NCBI GenBank assembly: GCA_018873225.1
Contig: JAEILZ010000001.1
Location: forward strand, 7,006,001-7,070,000
DNA: 64,000 nucleotides
Source: [Phialemoniopsis] sp. UDSM-2020
Lineage: Eukaryota > Ascomycota > Sordariomycetes > Thyridiales > Thyridiaceae
Direction of reading: 5' to 3'
The notes beneath the pieces were generated by a model. It was not told the origin of the DNA. It searched no databases and worked only from the letters and a program-made list of their open reading frames with translations. This document shows positions 10,405 through 22,900 of the stretch, one piece after another (the stretch's first letter is position 1; every line of letters starts with the position of its first letter). The position numbers were made by a program, and so were the translations under genes.

Positions 10405-11529
10405 ATGACCAGCTCGAACAAGACCATGGCACTTCACGGCCTGCGCCTTCTGGTGCTCCTCCTGGTTCTCTGCCCACTCTCATCGGCAGCCTCTTGCTTT
10501 TGGCCCAACGGCCAACCTGCCGACAGCGCCAACTACGTCCCATGTATCTCCTCGAACGACACTCAGTACTCCATTTGCTGCCGCGAGGGCGACACTTGCG
10601 TCGACGATACTATCTGCGCGGAAGCCTACCCCAAGCCCCAGCTTCAACCGACAGATGACCAAGGCGCGCTACCCTCGGGCCCGGGAAGCGGTGCCAACGT
10701 CAAGGTCTCCTTCGAAGGCTTACCCGGCTACTATCGCCCTGCATGCGCGAGCGACAAGTGGTTTGGGGATACCGTCTGTCAAAAGATTCCCTGTGCCAGA
10801 CTTGGCGGAGACAAGTCTGGACCTTACGACGAGCTCGGCGGCGAACAGAAAATCGGCCGATGCAAATCACTGCTCGAGGGATTCGATAACAAGTACTACT
10901 GTCTAGACGCCTTGGAGCAGTATCATGACTGCGCCTCCGGCCAGTTTATCTTCAGCCCTGCAGGTAAGGGAAATCCTGCACCTCTTTCCCCCGGGCCCCA
11001 GCTAACCCATCCCTTACCAGATTCCCAGAACCAACAGATTGCAACAAGCCCCGAGAGTGCGACGCCGACAACACTCCTCATCGCCCCGCCGACAGACAGC
11101 GCAGACTTCAGCGCGACCTGGGCAGCCGGCGCCCCCGTCACCGCAGCCTCTGATCCTACCGACCTGCCGGCATCGCCCTCCTCCTCCGGAATCCATCCGG
11201 CAACACCCGCGGCCTCGACACCGCCAGGTGGACACGACAAGGACGATGGCGGCAAGTCGTCGGATCTGCCGCTGGTCGTCGGCGGCGCGATCGGCGGCGT
11301 GTCCCTGCTGGTGGCGTGCGTGCTTGGCTTCTTCATCGCGCGGCGGATGCGCTGGTTCCGGCGCAAGGGCGGTGGTGCGCGCGCCGAGAGCCCGCCGCCC
11401 ATCGAGCTCGGCGGGTGGAGGCCGGGACAGGCCGAGAACAGCAGCGGGCGGTACTATGGTTCTGGTGAAGGCGGTATGGCGGGCAAGAGCGTCGGTGATG
11501 GCTATGGCTATGGCTGGAGAAAGTATTAA
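10405..11529 (+). CDS. Secreted Cys-rich single-pass membrane/cell-wall protein
   Basis: Exons 10405-10963 and 11021-11529 give 355 residues. Introns of this shape (GTAAGG, GCTAACC branch, TTACCAG) are normal here, but this one is 57 nt with no stop, so retention would also give an open frame of 374 residues. A signal peptide covers residues 1-29 (hydrophobic core LLVLLLVL). A Cys-rich ectodomain starts with SCFWPNGQPAD and includes ICCREGDTC, a pattern I know from many uncharacterised filamentous-fungal surface proteins. Next comes a Ser/Thr/Pro-rich stalk. One transmembrane segment lies at about 268-292 (LPLVVGGAIGGVSLLVACVL), followed by a basic stop-transfer RRMRWFRRK and a Gly/Tyr-rich tail. 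The layout suggests a wall-sensor-like surface protein; the function is unknown. Confidence 0.8.
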   Translation: MTSSNKTMALHGLRLLVLLLVLCPLSSAASCFWPNGQPADSANYVPCISSNDTQYSICCREGDTCVDDTICAEAYPKPQLQPTDDQGALPSGPGSGANVKVSFEGLPGYYRPACASDKWFGDTVCQKIPCARLGGDKSGPYDELGGEQKIGRCKSLLEGFDNKYYCLDALEQYHDCASGQFIFSPAGKGNPAPLSPGPQLTHPLPDSQNQQIATSPESATPTTLLIAPPTDSADFSATWAAGAPVTAASDPTDLPASPSSSGIHPATPAASTPPGGHDKDDGGKSSDLPLVVGGAIGGVSLLVACVLGFFIARRMRWFRRKGGGARAESPPPIELGGWRPGQAENSSGRYYGSGEGGMAGKSVGDGYGYGWRKY

Positions 11530-11820
11530 TGACCTTCTCGATGTTTGCGTCTCACCCCCCTGAGAGAAACCCAGGGGCAGGAGGATGGACTTTTGATCTT
11601 TCACGGAGGTATTTGAATCGGCAATGACTGGAGGAGCGCATAGCGACCAAAGACTCTCGTCATTCAAAACTTGTGCCGTGTGCATCTATTGTTTTATTTA
11701 TGTGCCTGTATAAGTCCTGTATGATGTGTGATATCATCGCGGCTCACGCTATGCGGTCTTTGCCAAGTGTAGTCTACGCAGATTCTGGGAACAAAACCGT
11801 TTACTCTACCCGTAGGGCCA

Positions 11821-14800
11821 CTAACCCCGAGTCACCGTCGTGCCTGCATCCTTGTCCTTGCCAAAGTCCTGCGAAAAGATGCGCTGCCATACCTCCAGCC
11901 AGCGCTCGTGCTGGGCTGTCGGCAGTTTGCCGGGCTGCTTAAATGACCTCGTCAGCATCTCCCGAAGTCGCGCGCGCAGCACCTTGATGACGAGCATAGT
12001 CTTCCAGTCGGGCGCCGCGAAGCGGGCGCGGTTCCCGTCCATAATCAAGACTCCCGAGTACATCTAGCGTGCGTTAGTCAGTAGTCTGAGAGCAATTCTC
12101 GTGGCGAGAGGGGCTTACATCGACGCGGACATCACCGCAGAGCAGGGCGAGGGGGAATGCCTCGACGGCGGTGGTCTCGTGTGCATTATAGTACCTAAGA
12201 AGACGGGATTGTCAGCAATGTGTCTGGTGAGGAAGAAATGTGATCATAGACGTACGACTTAGACTGCATGATGTGGTAGTAGGAAAGCCACCTCAGGTCG
12301 TTGTGGCCCTTGTTCACGCTTGAAGGGTGAAGGCTGATGGTCTGGTTGTTGCCGACGTTGCGCAGGCCCCTGCCCCCGGGCACGTCGCGCACGAGTAGCT
12401 TGGGGTAGAAGCTCCACGCGATGACCGACTGGGAGACGACGTCGTTGTCGCTGTTGATGTTGACGCGCTGTGGCACGTCGACAAAGACTTGGCGCTTGCG
12501 CCGGTTGCCGGCCGCGTAGCGCGCCTGGTTCAGCGCGCGCCGCTCCTCCGTCGTCACGGACAGGAAGCCCGAGTCGACGAGCGAGACAAGCAGCTGGCCC
12601 TTGAGGTCTTCAATGTTGGCCAGGGTCTGCGGGCTGAGAAAGTTCTTGCGGCAGAACTGGAATTCGCCACCACCCGAGGCGGCCACCGCGGACTGGCAGA
12701 CGCGCTTCCACGCAAGGTAGGCATTGTAGATGGTCAGGAGGTCCGAGTCGCCGCGGCGGAAACCCAGACGGACCGTGTCGGCCTGGTTGCGCTGGCCAAA
12801 GGGGGCGACAAAGGGGGACTTGGACGAGAGGATGGCCGCCACCGTGATGGCCATATCCAGGCACTTAAAGACGGTGCCGAGGAGAATGAGCTTGCCTAGG
12901 AAGACGTCGAGCGGCAGGCGCGCTAGCTGGTTTCCCAGGGGCGTGAGCTCCTCGGCCGGCGTCAAGGCCCTCACGTCGACGAGGGCGTCGACGGCTCGGC
13001 GGATATTTTTGGCCGAGGGAGGGTCGAGGGCCTCGCTCAGTGTCTCCTCGATTGCGCCGATCTTGCAAATCTTGACGCGGATGGCGAGGTCCTGCAGCGA
13101 TAAGCGTAGCATCTCGGGCGTCTGCTGGTCGTTCATAAAGTGGTCGTGCCGGTACTTGGTGAAGAGGTGGAAGCAGAGGCCCTCCTGCACACGTCCCGCA
13201 CGGCCGCGGCGCTGCTTGGCGTTGGCGCGCGAGATGAAGGCGTCGAGCAGGCGGGACAGCTGCCTCCGCTCGTCAAAGCGCATCTCCCTGTGCTTTCCGG
13301 TGTCGATGACGCAGGTGACGTCGGGGATGGTGATGCCGGTCTCGGCGATGTTGGTGGCGAGGACGATCTTGCGGAAGCCGGGAGGCGGGACCAGGAAGGC
13401 CTGTTCCTGGTCCTCGGTCGCGATGGTGGAGTGGAGCGGGTAGATGAGCCACTTGGAGCTGAAGGCCCGGTCGCCGAGCAGCAAATCGTTCAGGGTGCGG
13501 ATCTCGGCGATGCCGGGGAGGAAGACGAGGATCGCCTTGCTGAAGTCGGCGTAGGTAGGGTCGGTGGCGATCTTGGCGATCAGCTGGACGACGAGGTCGG
13601 GGTAGATCTGGTATTCGTCGATCTGGGAGAGTGTGCTGCGCGTCCGGGGCGAGTAGCCGCCCAGGGTCTTAAGGAGGTCTGGCTTGGACGAGGTCTCGGG
13701 CTCAATGTCGACCAAATCGTCGTCGAGGTTGGTCAGCTTGTCCTGCGGGGCGCGCTGTTCGGTGGAGAAGCCCGTGAGCTCGACGGCGTCCTCGAGGTAC
13801 TTGACCTGGACGGGAAAGGTCCGGCCCGGAACGTTGAGGACAGGCGCACCGCCGAGGTACTTGGAGAAGCGATCCGCATCCACGGTAGCCGACATGAGGA
13901 CGACCTTGAGATCCTTCCGCCGCAGCATCAGCTTCTTGAGGACGATCAGCAGAAAGTCGCTGTCGATGGACCGCTCATGCACCTCGTCCAGCACTAGGTG
14001 AGTGATCTCCTTGAGGTCGTTGGAGCCCTCGAGCATCCTCATGACGATGCCCGTGGTGGCGTAGACGAGCCGGGTCTCCTTGGACGTGTTGGCCTCGAGG
14101 CGGATCGAGTAGCCGACAAGGGATCTCGGAGTGCCGATGTCGTTACGACCCTCGCCCAGCTCTTCGCTGACGCGCTTCGCCAGCGAGATGGCCGAGATGC
14201 GGCGCGGCTCGGTGCAGTAGATCTTGCAGTGCTTGCCCTGAGCGAGCTGATGCTCCAACAGGAACGAGGGCACCTGCGTGCTCTTGCCGCACCCGGTCTC
14301 TCCGCAGACGATGACAACCTGCTCGCGGTCGACGGCCTCCAGGACCTGCTCTCTGAAGTGCCACATGGGCAGCTGCATGCGCGACTTGAGCATGTTTTGG
14401 AACTTGGGAGTGCTGCACTTGTCTGCCCAAATCTTTTGGTAGTATTCGGCGTTGCCGGCCTGCGCCTTGGACTTATCCATGGCGACGTCGTCCTGGGCAT
14501 CGGTGGCGCCGCGGGGACCACCTCGGCCTCGGAATGCGCCCTGCAAGAGGACGCCGTCCTCGAGCTCCTGGTCCCGGCGTTCTCGGACGAGCGAACGGAG
14601 GTCTTTGATGGCCTGGCGGTCTTTGGCGTCGGCTTCGCTCTTCTTGGCCTCTGCGAACTCCGTCCACAGGTCCTTCCAGGCCGCCGGGAGGCGCATCGCC
14701 ACCTTTTCCTCCCGCGTCGAGGAGCCAAATACGAGGAAGAGGGCCGCCGTCGCAACATACGCCTCGGACTGCTTCTTGTCGGGCGTGGCCACGCCCGTCA

Positions 14801-16469
14801 TCTGGAAGGTGAAGCGGCTGGGGTGGACGACGCTCTCCACGTCGCTCAGCGCGAGGAGCAGGCTCGTGTCCTGGGGCTTGTTCCACTGTATCGTGACGGC
14901 GTGCCTGTTGGCAAACGTAGCCTCGGATATTAGCGTGTATGTGATCCTGGCAGACGAGTCCCGCGCCCGGCAGGCCTCCTCGAGAATTCTCGTCGGGCTC
15001 ATGCCGGTCGACTTGCCAAAGTCGCGCACGACGATCTTGGTCCCATCTGCGCCGTTTACGACGGTACTAGACTTGCCGGAAACGGGATCGACCTCGGTTG
15101 TAGGCAGACTTGAGAACAAGTCAGCCAGCGCGTCGTCCTCGTCGTCCTCGTTCTGGGCGAGAATCTCTGCCGCAATCCGCTCGGCCTCCCTGCTCACGTC
15201 ATCGACCTCTTCGTCGTCGTCGTTTTGCGCGACGTCGCTCGAGGCCTCCTCGGCGGCAAGCCTGGCTTCCTCTACCTCTTCGGCTTGCTTCTTCTTGTCG
15301 GCAGCATAGTCTTTTTCCAACATTATCTTCTTATTCCTCCACAGCTGGTCCGCAATATTGCTGTCGAACAGCACGTCCTTTTCGATCCTGTCAACTTTAG
15401 CCAGCAGCTTTGCCACCCGCATCTCCTCCTCAGGATCCGAGGATGGTTGCGGGGGCAGTCTGCGCTTGCTTTTCACCGGAAGCTGGTCTTGCTGGGGCCT
15501 CTGGATCGCGAACAGCTTGGCCTTGGCGTCGATATACTCCGGCACGAGGTCGTCCGGCTCGATGTCGCTGTCGTACGTAACGACCATTTTCTTGGGCGGC
15601 GCCTGCTTACCACCATTCTTCTTCTTCTGGCGAGACTCGGAGCCCGAGCCCCGCGGCGTGGTAGCACCGGAAGGCAATGGCGTCTCGGCCGGCGTATCTA
15701 ACTGAGACTTGAGACCGGACGGTCCCCTATTCTCGTATCCGGGGAGATCATCGACCTGGCATTCTCGGGCAAGCCAGTCGAGTGCCTCGTCGAGACCCCA
15801 TATGGAGTCCTTGCTGGCGGCACTTACGCTGGGGGCGATATCGAGCACATATTTGAGCACGGACTGCACCCGCTCCGCCGCGAAGCCGGCGGCGTCCAGC
15901 GTTTGTTGCAGGGTCCAGAGCTTGATGGTGAGGTCTTCCTCGGCGAGCATCTTGCCGGCCGAGATAGACTCTGAGCCGACGCTCGAGGCCGCAAAACGGC
16001 CCTCAGCCTGGATCAGGTCGAGCACATGGTCCATGAGCTCGGGCGGCAGCCATTTCCTGGCGTTGACGGATTCGGCCTGACCTCTGAGCAGCCGGCGATC
16101 CGTCTCGAGCCGTGACTTTTGGCGCTGGGCGTCGCGCCTCGTCTTTTGAGCGTGCTTCTCTACGAGGAGCTGCAGCTCCGACTCTTCGAGTTGCCTCTCA
16201 AACTCCTCTGCGCTCAGGGACGGCCCTGCGCCCTGGGCCGTGCCGCCATTCTGTGCAGTATCTGTGGCGGAAGCCTGTGCGGCGGGGGGTGGGCCGCTAC
16301 CCTTCGCTGTAGGAGGGGCATCGCGCGCCGCCTTGATGGCAGCTTCAGCGGTGCCCTCAGCGCCCGCTTCAGTGGGGTCGGCCCGTGGCTTCGAGGCGAT
16401 GGACGTGGTCGCAAAGCCACGAGCGACATTGGCAGCCGGCTTCTTCTTCTTCTTGTTGCCGCCTGCCAT
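11821..16469 (-). CDS. Large DExH-box RNA helicase, DHX57/YLR419W-like
   Basis: Exons 12256-16469, 12119-12194 and 11821-12063 give 1510 residues. The start MAGGNKKKKK at 16469 is preferred to an upstream in-frame ATG because it opens a basic tail typical of this family. A UBA-like segment lies near residues 205-245 (GLDEALDWLAREC), with acidic and coiled stretches after it and an RWD/dsRBD-like region at about 500-600. Helicase motifs: I GETGCGKSTQ (~721-730), II DEVH (~825), III SATVDA, V TNIAETGITIPDV and VI QRRGRAGR. Then come the HA2/winged-helix region and the OB-fold (last two exons, DWKTMLVIKVLRARLRE). ATP-dependent 3'-5' RNA unwinding is the family activity; yeast YLR419W and human DHX57 are poorly characterised. 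Motif II reads DEVH rather than DEAH, as in DHX57/DHX29. It is divergent from GCN1. Confidence 0.9.
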
Positions 16470-16971
16470 CTTGCGGCAAAGAGCAAAGCAATTTTCAAAG
16501 GGCGAGAAACAGCAAGAGAGATTTGTTTTACCCGTATTGACCGTGGCGAGCCCCGAAAAAAAAAAAAAAGACGAAAAGCACATGCGCTGCTCAGTGATGT
16601 CACGCTGTAAAACCCGCCCAAAGTGGAAGTGCGACAAAGTGCTTACAGGCAGTTAAAGATTTTGGGCGGGAGGCAATCCCATAGAAACGGCACAAAACCG
16701 CGACCGCCTGCCTATTTGGAGCTGGGTATTTTTTTCTGACCCCACCAAAGGCGGCATGCCATGTCTGGTCCCAGCAGCCCTACCGACCAAATCTGGCTCG
16801 CCGAACAGACGTGCGAACACAAGACTTCTTCCGCCTCTCCACCAAGACTAATAGATCTGACGGGACAATTCGCTCTGTATAGGGAGCGACGACCAAAAGG
16901 GGCGTCTCAAGTTCACTTTCTAAGCCACAAGCGCCAACGCGCCATGCTATCGACACGCCGGATGCGACACA
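16470..16971. promoter_or_regulatory. Divergent promoter between the DExH helicase and GCN1
   Basis: 502 bases lie between the two start codons. A run of about 15 A sits at 16557-16571 in the helicase leader. Upstream ATGs at 16761, 16944 and 16962 are in one frame that ends at TGA 16977-16979, overlapping the GCN1 start codon at 16972. Confidence 0.55.
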
Positions 16972-19900
16972 ATGACTGATGTGGTGGTCAACGGCGCCGG
17001 GCCTGGCAGCATCGATCTGGTCTCTGCCAAAGCTGCGCTTCAATCTTCCTCTACGAAGGCCAGGATCTCGCAGCTCAGGGCCATAGACGACAAGATCTCT
17101 CAAAATGGTAGGTCCTTGTCCTTCGAGGGTCCGCCCGTGCTGCTCTAGAGACTGAAACGTGACCGCTATAGTAATCGATCCTCCGAGCTTGACCAGCCTC
17201 TTACCAGTCCTCTTTTGGACACATGCTTCTTACCAGGACAGGCCCTCGAGAAGCGCGGTGCAAGCCTGCCTCATCTCGATATGCAAGAAAGGGGACAGCA
17301 GCGACCTGGCTCCGCTCGTGGCCGCCATACGACAAGAGTCGCAAAAGGTTAACATCGCGCCCAACAATGCCTTTGTGCTCATGGAGTGGTGCAGCACCCT
17401 CATGCAGGCACTGGCCGGCACGGCCTTGTGGGACATCTACGGCAAGGACATCATCCTGAGCGACGCAGAGGCCCTCGAAAAATGTCTACGGCCCCCCAGC
17501 CGGCCCGGGCCATCCCACTCGGCCCTCGTGGTCACGCGGCGCGGCTTCAGAAAGCTCTTTGCAGCGGCCGACGACTGCGAAAAGGCCGTGCAGAACGCCG
17601 TCCAGGTTCTGACGACCAAGGCAGCCCAGCCGACCTCCAAGTACGCCCCACTCCTCGGCGTTGTGGCCGGAGTCTCGTCGCGGAGCGACAGGGCGCGCCC
17701 CGTCTTGCAAAAGCTTAAGGCGCACTACTTTGCCTTTTTTACACGCGAGATCGTCGGGTCGAGGACAGCCCTGCCTAGCCATCTTGCGGGCGGTCTTCGC
17801 GACTTCTTTTCCGACTTTGTGACGGCTGAAGATCTCCAGGCCGAGATCATCCCGTCGCTCGAGAAGAGCCTGCTTCGGGCCCCCGAGATCGTCCTCAACG
17901 ATCTCATCTCCCCCCTCGTCGACGCCTTACCGAAAAGCATCGACCTGTCGCAGACCCTGCGCGGGCACTTGCTCAAGCCGCTGCTGTCCAATGTCAAATC
18001 CACCAACGCCGCCATCCGCAGTGGCGCCGTGGCCGTGTTTGGCAAAATTGTCACCCGGTGCGCCGACCTGGCCTCCCTGGAAGGCGTCGTTGACGAGATC
18101 CTGACGCCCCTCAAGTCGGGCAAGCTGGCTTCGGCGGACCACAGGATCCTGCACTGCGAGATGCTCGTGACCGTGCCCAAGTCGGAGGCCAGCGCGACCA
18201 AGATAGCCAGCGGCCTGCCCCTCATCACGGCCAAGGAGGGCAACGAGGCGGCGCTGGCCGCCGCTGCCGCCGCTTTGAATGAAAGCATCAAGCTCCTGCT
18301 ATTTGGGTCCGCGGACCTTCCCAAGGCTGCGCTGGATGCCTACGCCAAGGGTCTCGCCGACAAGAAGCTGCCCCTAAGGAAGATCTGGACGCTGGCCGCG
18401 GCCGAGCAGCTCTTGCAGCTGCGCAACGATACCGGCAGCCTGCCGGCCAACGCAATCAAGTTTGCCGAGGTGGCCCTGGCGCCGCTCCTAGACACCTACA
18501 GCGAGGTGCTCGCGAACCCCCTGACCGCCTCGCAAAACGGCCTCGTGACGGGCGCCTTTGTCGTCTGCAGCGTCGTGCCCTTCCTGTCGGGGGCCTCGAC
18601 GAGCTCCGCTCTGAGCACGCTCGTCAAGAAGTTCTCCATGGCCAAGCAGTGTCTCTGTGTGGCACCCAAACCGTCCTTTCTCTTGAACCCCCGCATCTAC
18701 AGCAAGCTCACGGCCGAAGACGACCAGCGGTGGAACTATCGAGCCCTCGCTGCCGCTGTCGACGGCCTGCCCGCCGACGACGATTCCGAGGTTGGTATTG
18801 CCTGGGCGCAGGCTTTCCTCTTTATCATCTGCGCCAGTGGCACCAGCCACCAGGTCCGGCGCGAGGCCTGCGAGGCCTTGTCGGTGGCCTACGTTCAGAA
18901 GCCACAGCAGGTATCAGCAGTCATCATCAACGGCATATGGCGCTGGCTGGAATCGCTCGAGGCCGGCGACAAGGACAGCGCTGCCGTACTCGCCAAGACC
19001 GAAAACACATACCTGCACCTCGTTCTGAAATCCATTTTCCTACCCGCCAAGGAGTTCTCCCAGAGGCACGGCAACGAGCCGGATAAGCAACTGCTGGAGC
19101 CCCAGCTCTGCTCTGTCGTCGTCCTGGCCCGCCCCGAGCTGGTCCCCCGCTGCAGCTGGATTGACCTCTGCCTACGACTTGAGCTCGACCCCGGCAGCCT
19201 GGCGCAAAAGGACGAAAAGGATTTACTGCAAGAGGTGGCGGATCGCACGGACCTCGGGCAAGAGTCCGAGGCCATCCGCCGCGCGGCGTACAAGGCAGTC
19301 GCCGAGCTCGCCTTCGTTGCACCAGACATTATGATCCCGCGCATCGTCCAGCTCATACGGCACGATCTCGCGTCAACGCAGCTCGCAGACATTGGCCCTG
19401 TCGAGGCCGCGATCTTCCGCACGCCCGAGGGCACGGCCTTTATCGATGTCCTGGCCAAAAAGGCCAGCAGCCTGCCTAGCAAGAACAGCAAGGACTACGA
19501 CACGCTCAAGTGGGAAGAGGAACTGAGGGCCCAGCTGGCGCAGAAAAAGGGCCAACACAAAAAGCTGACGGCCGACGAGGCGGCCAAGGTGAACGCCCAG
19601 CTCAAAAAGGAATCGGAGATCCGGCAGCGAGTGCGCGGCATCGAGGCGCGCGTCCTGCGCGGCGTCGGTGTCATCAGCAGCCTCGCGACGGGCCCGCCGA
19701 CCGAGGCCAGCCTCTGGATGGGCCCCGCCATCAAGGCACTGCTCGACATCATCGACGCCGGCGCCTGCTCCATCACCGGCCCGGCGGCTCCACTGGCGCT
19801 CCTGGCCTGCGCTGACAGGACCTCGACCCGTCTCGGGACCATGCGGCCGTTCGTGGGCGTCGCAGTCCTCCGGGCACACGAGGTGTCGGCGCTGCCAGAC

Positions 19901-22900
19901 CACCTCCAAGAGGAGCCGTTTGAAGATCTGGTCACGCGCGTCCTATACCGCCTGCGCTTTGCAGGCGAGCAGCGTCCCTTTGACCCGGTCTCGCTCATTT
20001 ACATGCTGCCCCTCGTCATCCTCGTTCTGCAAAAGGGTGGCTTCGGCCCCAGTGCAGACGACCGCGACGCCCAAGTCGTCCTGGCCATCGAGGTGCTCAC
20101 CTTCCACACGGCCGTCTGCGCCGACGAGGCCCTCCCGCGCGCCGACCTCTTCTCGGTCCTTATCGCGTCCATGCAGCAGCACAGCCAGCACTACAAGATT
20201 CTCAGGGACTGCTTCTCAGACTTGGTTCGTTGCGTCGCGCCTAACATGACGCCAGAGGAGATGGCCGTGCTGGCCCGCGGTGCCACCGTGGCCCAGGCCT
20301 CGGTGCGTACGACCGTCCTGCAGTCCATCAGTGCCGAAGTCGACATGACGGACCTCGACTTCTCAGAGGAGATCTGGCTAGCGTGCCACGACGACGAAGA
20401 GGAAAACGTGGACCTCGGCCGCGAGATTTGGGAGGAGAGCGAGTTTCAGGTCTCGGAACAGGTGCCCTCCCGGATCTTGCCCTACCTAGAAAGCAAGGAC
20501 GGCCAGCTGCGCAGGGCCGCGGCCCGCTCTCTCGCCGAGACGGTGCAGCTCCACACCTCAACCATGGACGCCGTTCTCTCCCAGTTGCGGTCCTCCTATA
20601 CCGAGTTTGCCAAGCCGCGCGTGCAGCAGCTCGACGAGTTTGGCATGCCCAGGAAGATGGACCTGTCGGACCCTTGGGAACCGCGACACGGAATCGCCTA
20701 CGCCTTTAGGGAGCTCGCGCCCCACCTCGAAAGGGCCCAGCTCGCGGGCTTCTTTGACTTTTTGATCGAGCAGGGTCCTCTGGGCGACCGGGACGACCGA
20801 GTCCGGGGCGAGATGCTCGACGCGGCCAACCGCGCTATCGAGATCCACGGCAAGGCTATCCTCGACCAGCTGATGAAGGCCTTTGAGAAGACTCTCGAGG
20901 CGCCCGACAAAAACTCACAGACCGGTGACCGCGTCAACGAGGCCGTCATCATTATGTACGGCGCCCTCGCGCGCCACCTCAAGCCCGGCGACGCCAAGAT
21001 CCCCGTCGTCATCGAGCGGCTCATTGCCACGCTCGGCACCCCGTCCGAGACGGTCCAATATGCCGTCGCGGAGTGCCTACCGCCGCTCGTCCGCACCTGC
21101 AAGGACAAATCGTCCAAGTACTTTGACCAGATCCTCGAGACGCTCCTCACGTCCAAAAAGTATGCCGTCCAGCGCGGCGCCGCCTACGGCCTGGCCGGTC
21201 TTGTGCTTGGCCGCGGCATCACGGTTCTCAAGGAGTATCGCATCCTGACCAGCCTCAAGGCTGCCGTGGAGAACAAGAAGGAGTCGAACCAGCGCGAAGC
21301 GGCGCTGCTCGCCTACGAGCTCCTCTCGACCATTCTAGGCCGGCTCTTTGAGCCGTACGTAATCCAGATCGTGCCGCAGCTACTAGCCGGTTTTGGCGAC
21401 AGCAACGCCGACGTGCGCGACGCCTCTCTGGCGGCGGCCAAGGCATGCTTCGCCAAGCTGAGCTCCTTTGGTGTCAAGAAGATCCTGCCCACGCTGCTCA
21501 ACGGCCTCGACGACCAGCAGTGGCGCAGCAAGAAGGGCGCCTGCGACCTCCTCGGCGCCATGGCCTACCTCGACCCGCAGCAGCTTGCGCAGAGCCTCCC
21601 CGAGATCATCCCGCCCCTAACGGCTGTGCTCAACGACAGCCACAAGGAGGTCCGGTCGGCCGCCAACAAGAGCTTGAAGAGGTTCGGCGAGGTTATCAAC
21701 AATCCCGAGATCAAGAGCCTCGTCGACATCCTGCTCAAGGCCCTCAGCGACCCGACGAAGTACACCGACGAGGCGCTCGACTCCCTCATCAAGGTCCAGT
21801 TCGTGCACTACCTCGACGCCCCTTCGCTCGCCCTGGTCAGCCGCATTCTCCAGCGCGGCCTCGGCGACCGGTCTAATACCAAGCGCAAGGCCGCCCAGGT
21901 CATTGGCAGCCTGGCCCACCTGACCGAGAGGAAGGACCTCATCGCGCACCTGCCCGTCCTCGTCGCCGGCCTCAAGCTGGCCGTTGTCGACCCCGTGCCG
22001 ACGACGCGCGCCACGGCCTCGCGGGCCCTAGGCTCGCTAGTCGAGAAGCTGGGCGAGGATGCCCTGCCGGATCTGATCCCAGGCCTCATGCAGACGCTCA
22101 AGTCCGACACGGGCGCCGGCGACCGCCTGGGATCCGCCCAGGCCCTCAGCGAGGTCCTGGCCGGCCTCGGCACCACGCGCCTCGAGGAGACTTTGCCGAC
22201 CATCCTGCAAAACGTCGAGTCGTCCAAGTCGGCCGTGCGCGAGGGCTTCATGTCACTCTTCATCTTCCTGCCCGTCTGCTTCGGCAACAGCTTTGCCAAC
22301 TACCTGGGCCGGATCATCCCGCCCATCCTCTCGGGCCTGGCGGACGACATCGAGTCCATCCGCGAGACCGCGCTCCGCGCCGGCCGGCTCCTGGTCAAAA
22401 ACTTTGCCACGAGGGCCGTCGACCTCTTGCTGCCCGAGCTCGAGAGGGGCCTGGCCGATGACAGCTGGCGCATCCGCCTTAGCTCGGTCGAGCTGGTCGG
22501 AGATCTGCTGTTCAATCTGACAGGTGTTAGCGCCCAGCAGGAGGACGCCGAGGAGGAGGAGGAGAACGTCAAGGAGGCCAGCGTTTCCCTACGCGAGGTG
22601 CTCGGCGACGAGAAGCGCAACAAGATTCTCTCGGCCCTGTACGTCAGCCGCTGCGACACGGCGGGTGCCGTGCGCTCGGCCGCCATCAGTGTCTGGAAGG
22701 TCCTGGTGTCCACCCCGCGCACGCTCAAGGAGCTCGTGCCTACGCTCACGCAGCTCATCATCCGCCGCCTCGGCAGCTCCAACATGGAGCACAAGGTCAT
22801 TGCCAGCAACGCCCTGGGCGAGCTGATCCGCAAGGCCGGCGACAACATCCTCTCGACCCTGCTGCCAACCCTCGAGGAAGGCCTACGCGCCTCGACAGAC

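Noticed and set aside
13998..14933. 311-codon plus-strand open frame
   Set aside because: It lies opposite the DExH helicase core; its length follows from the GC-rich codon pattern of the real gene.
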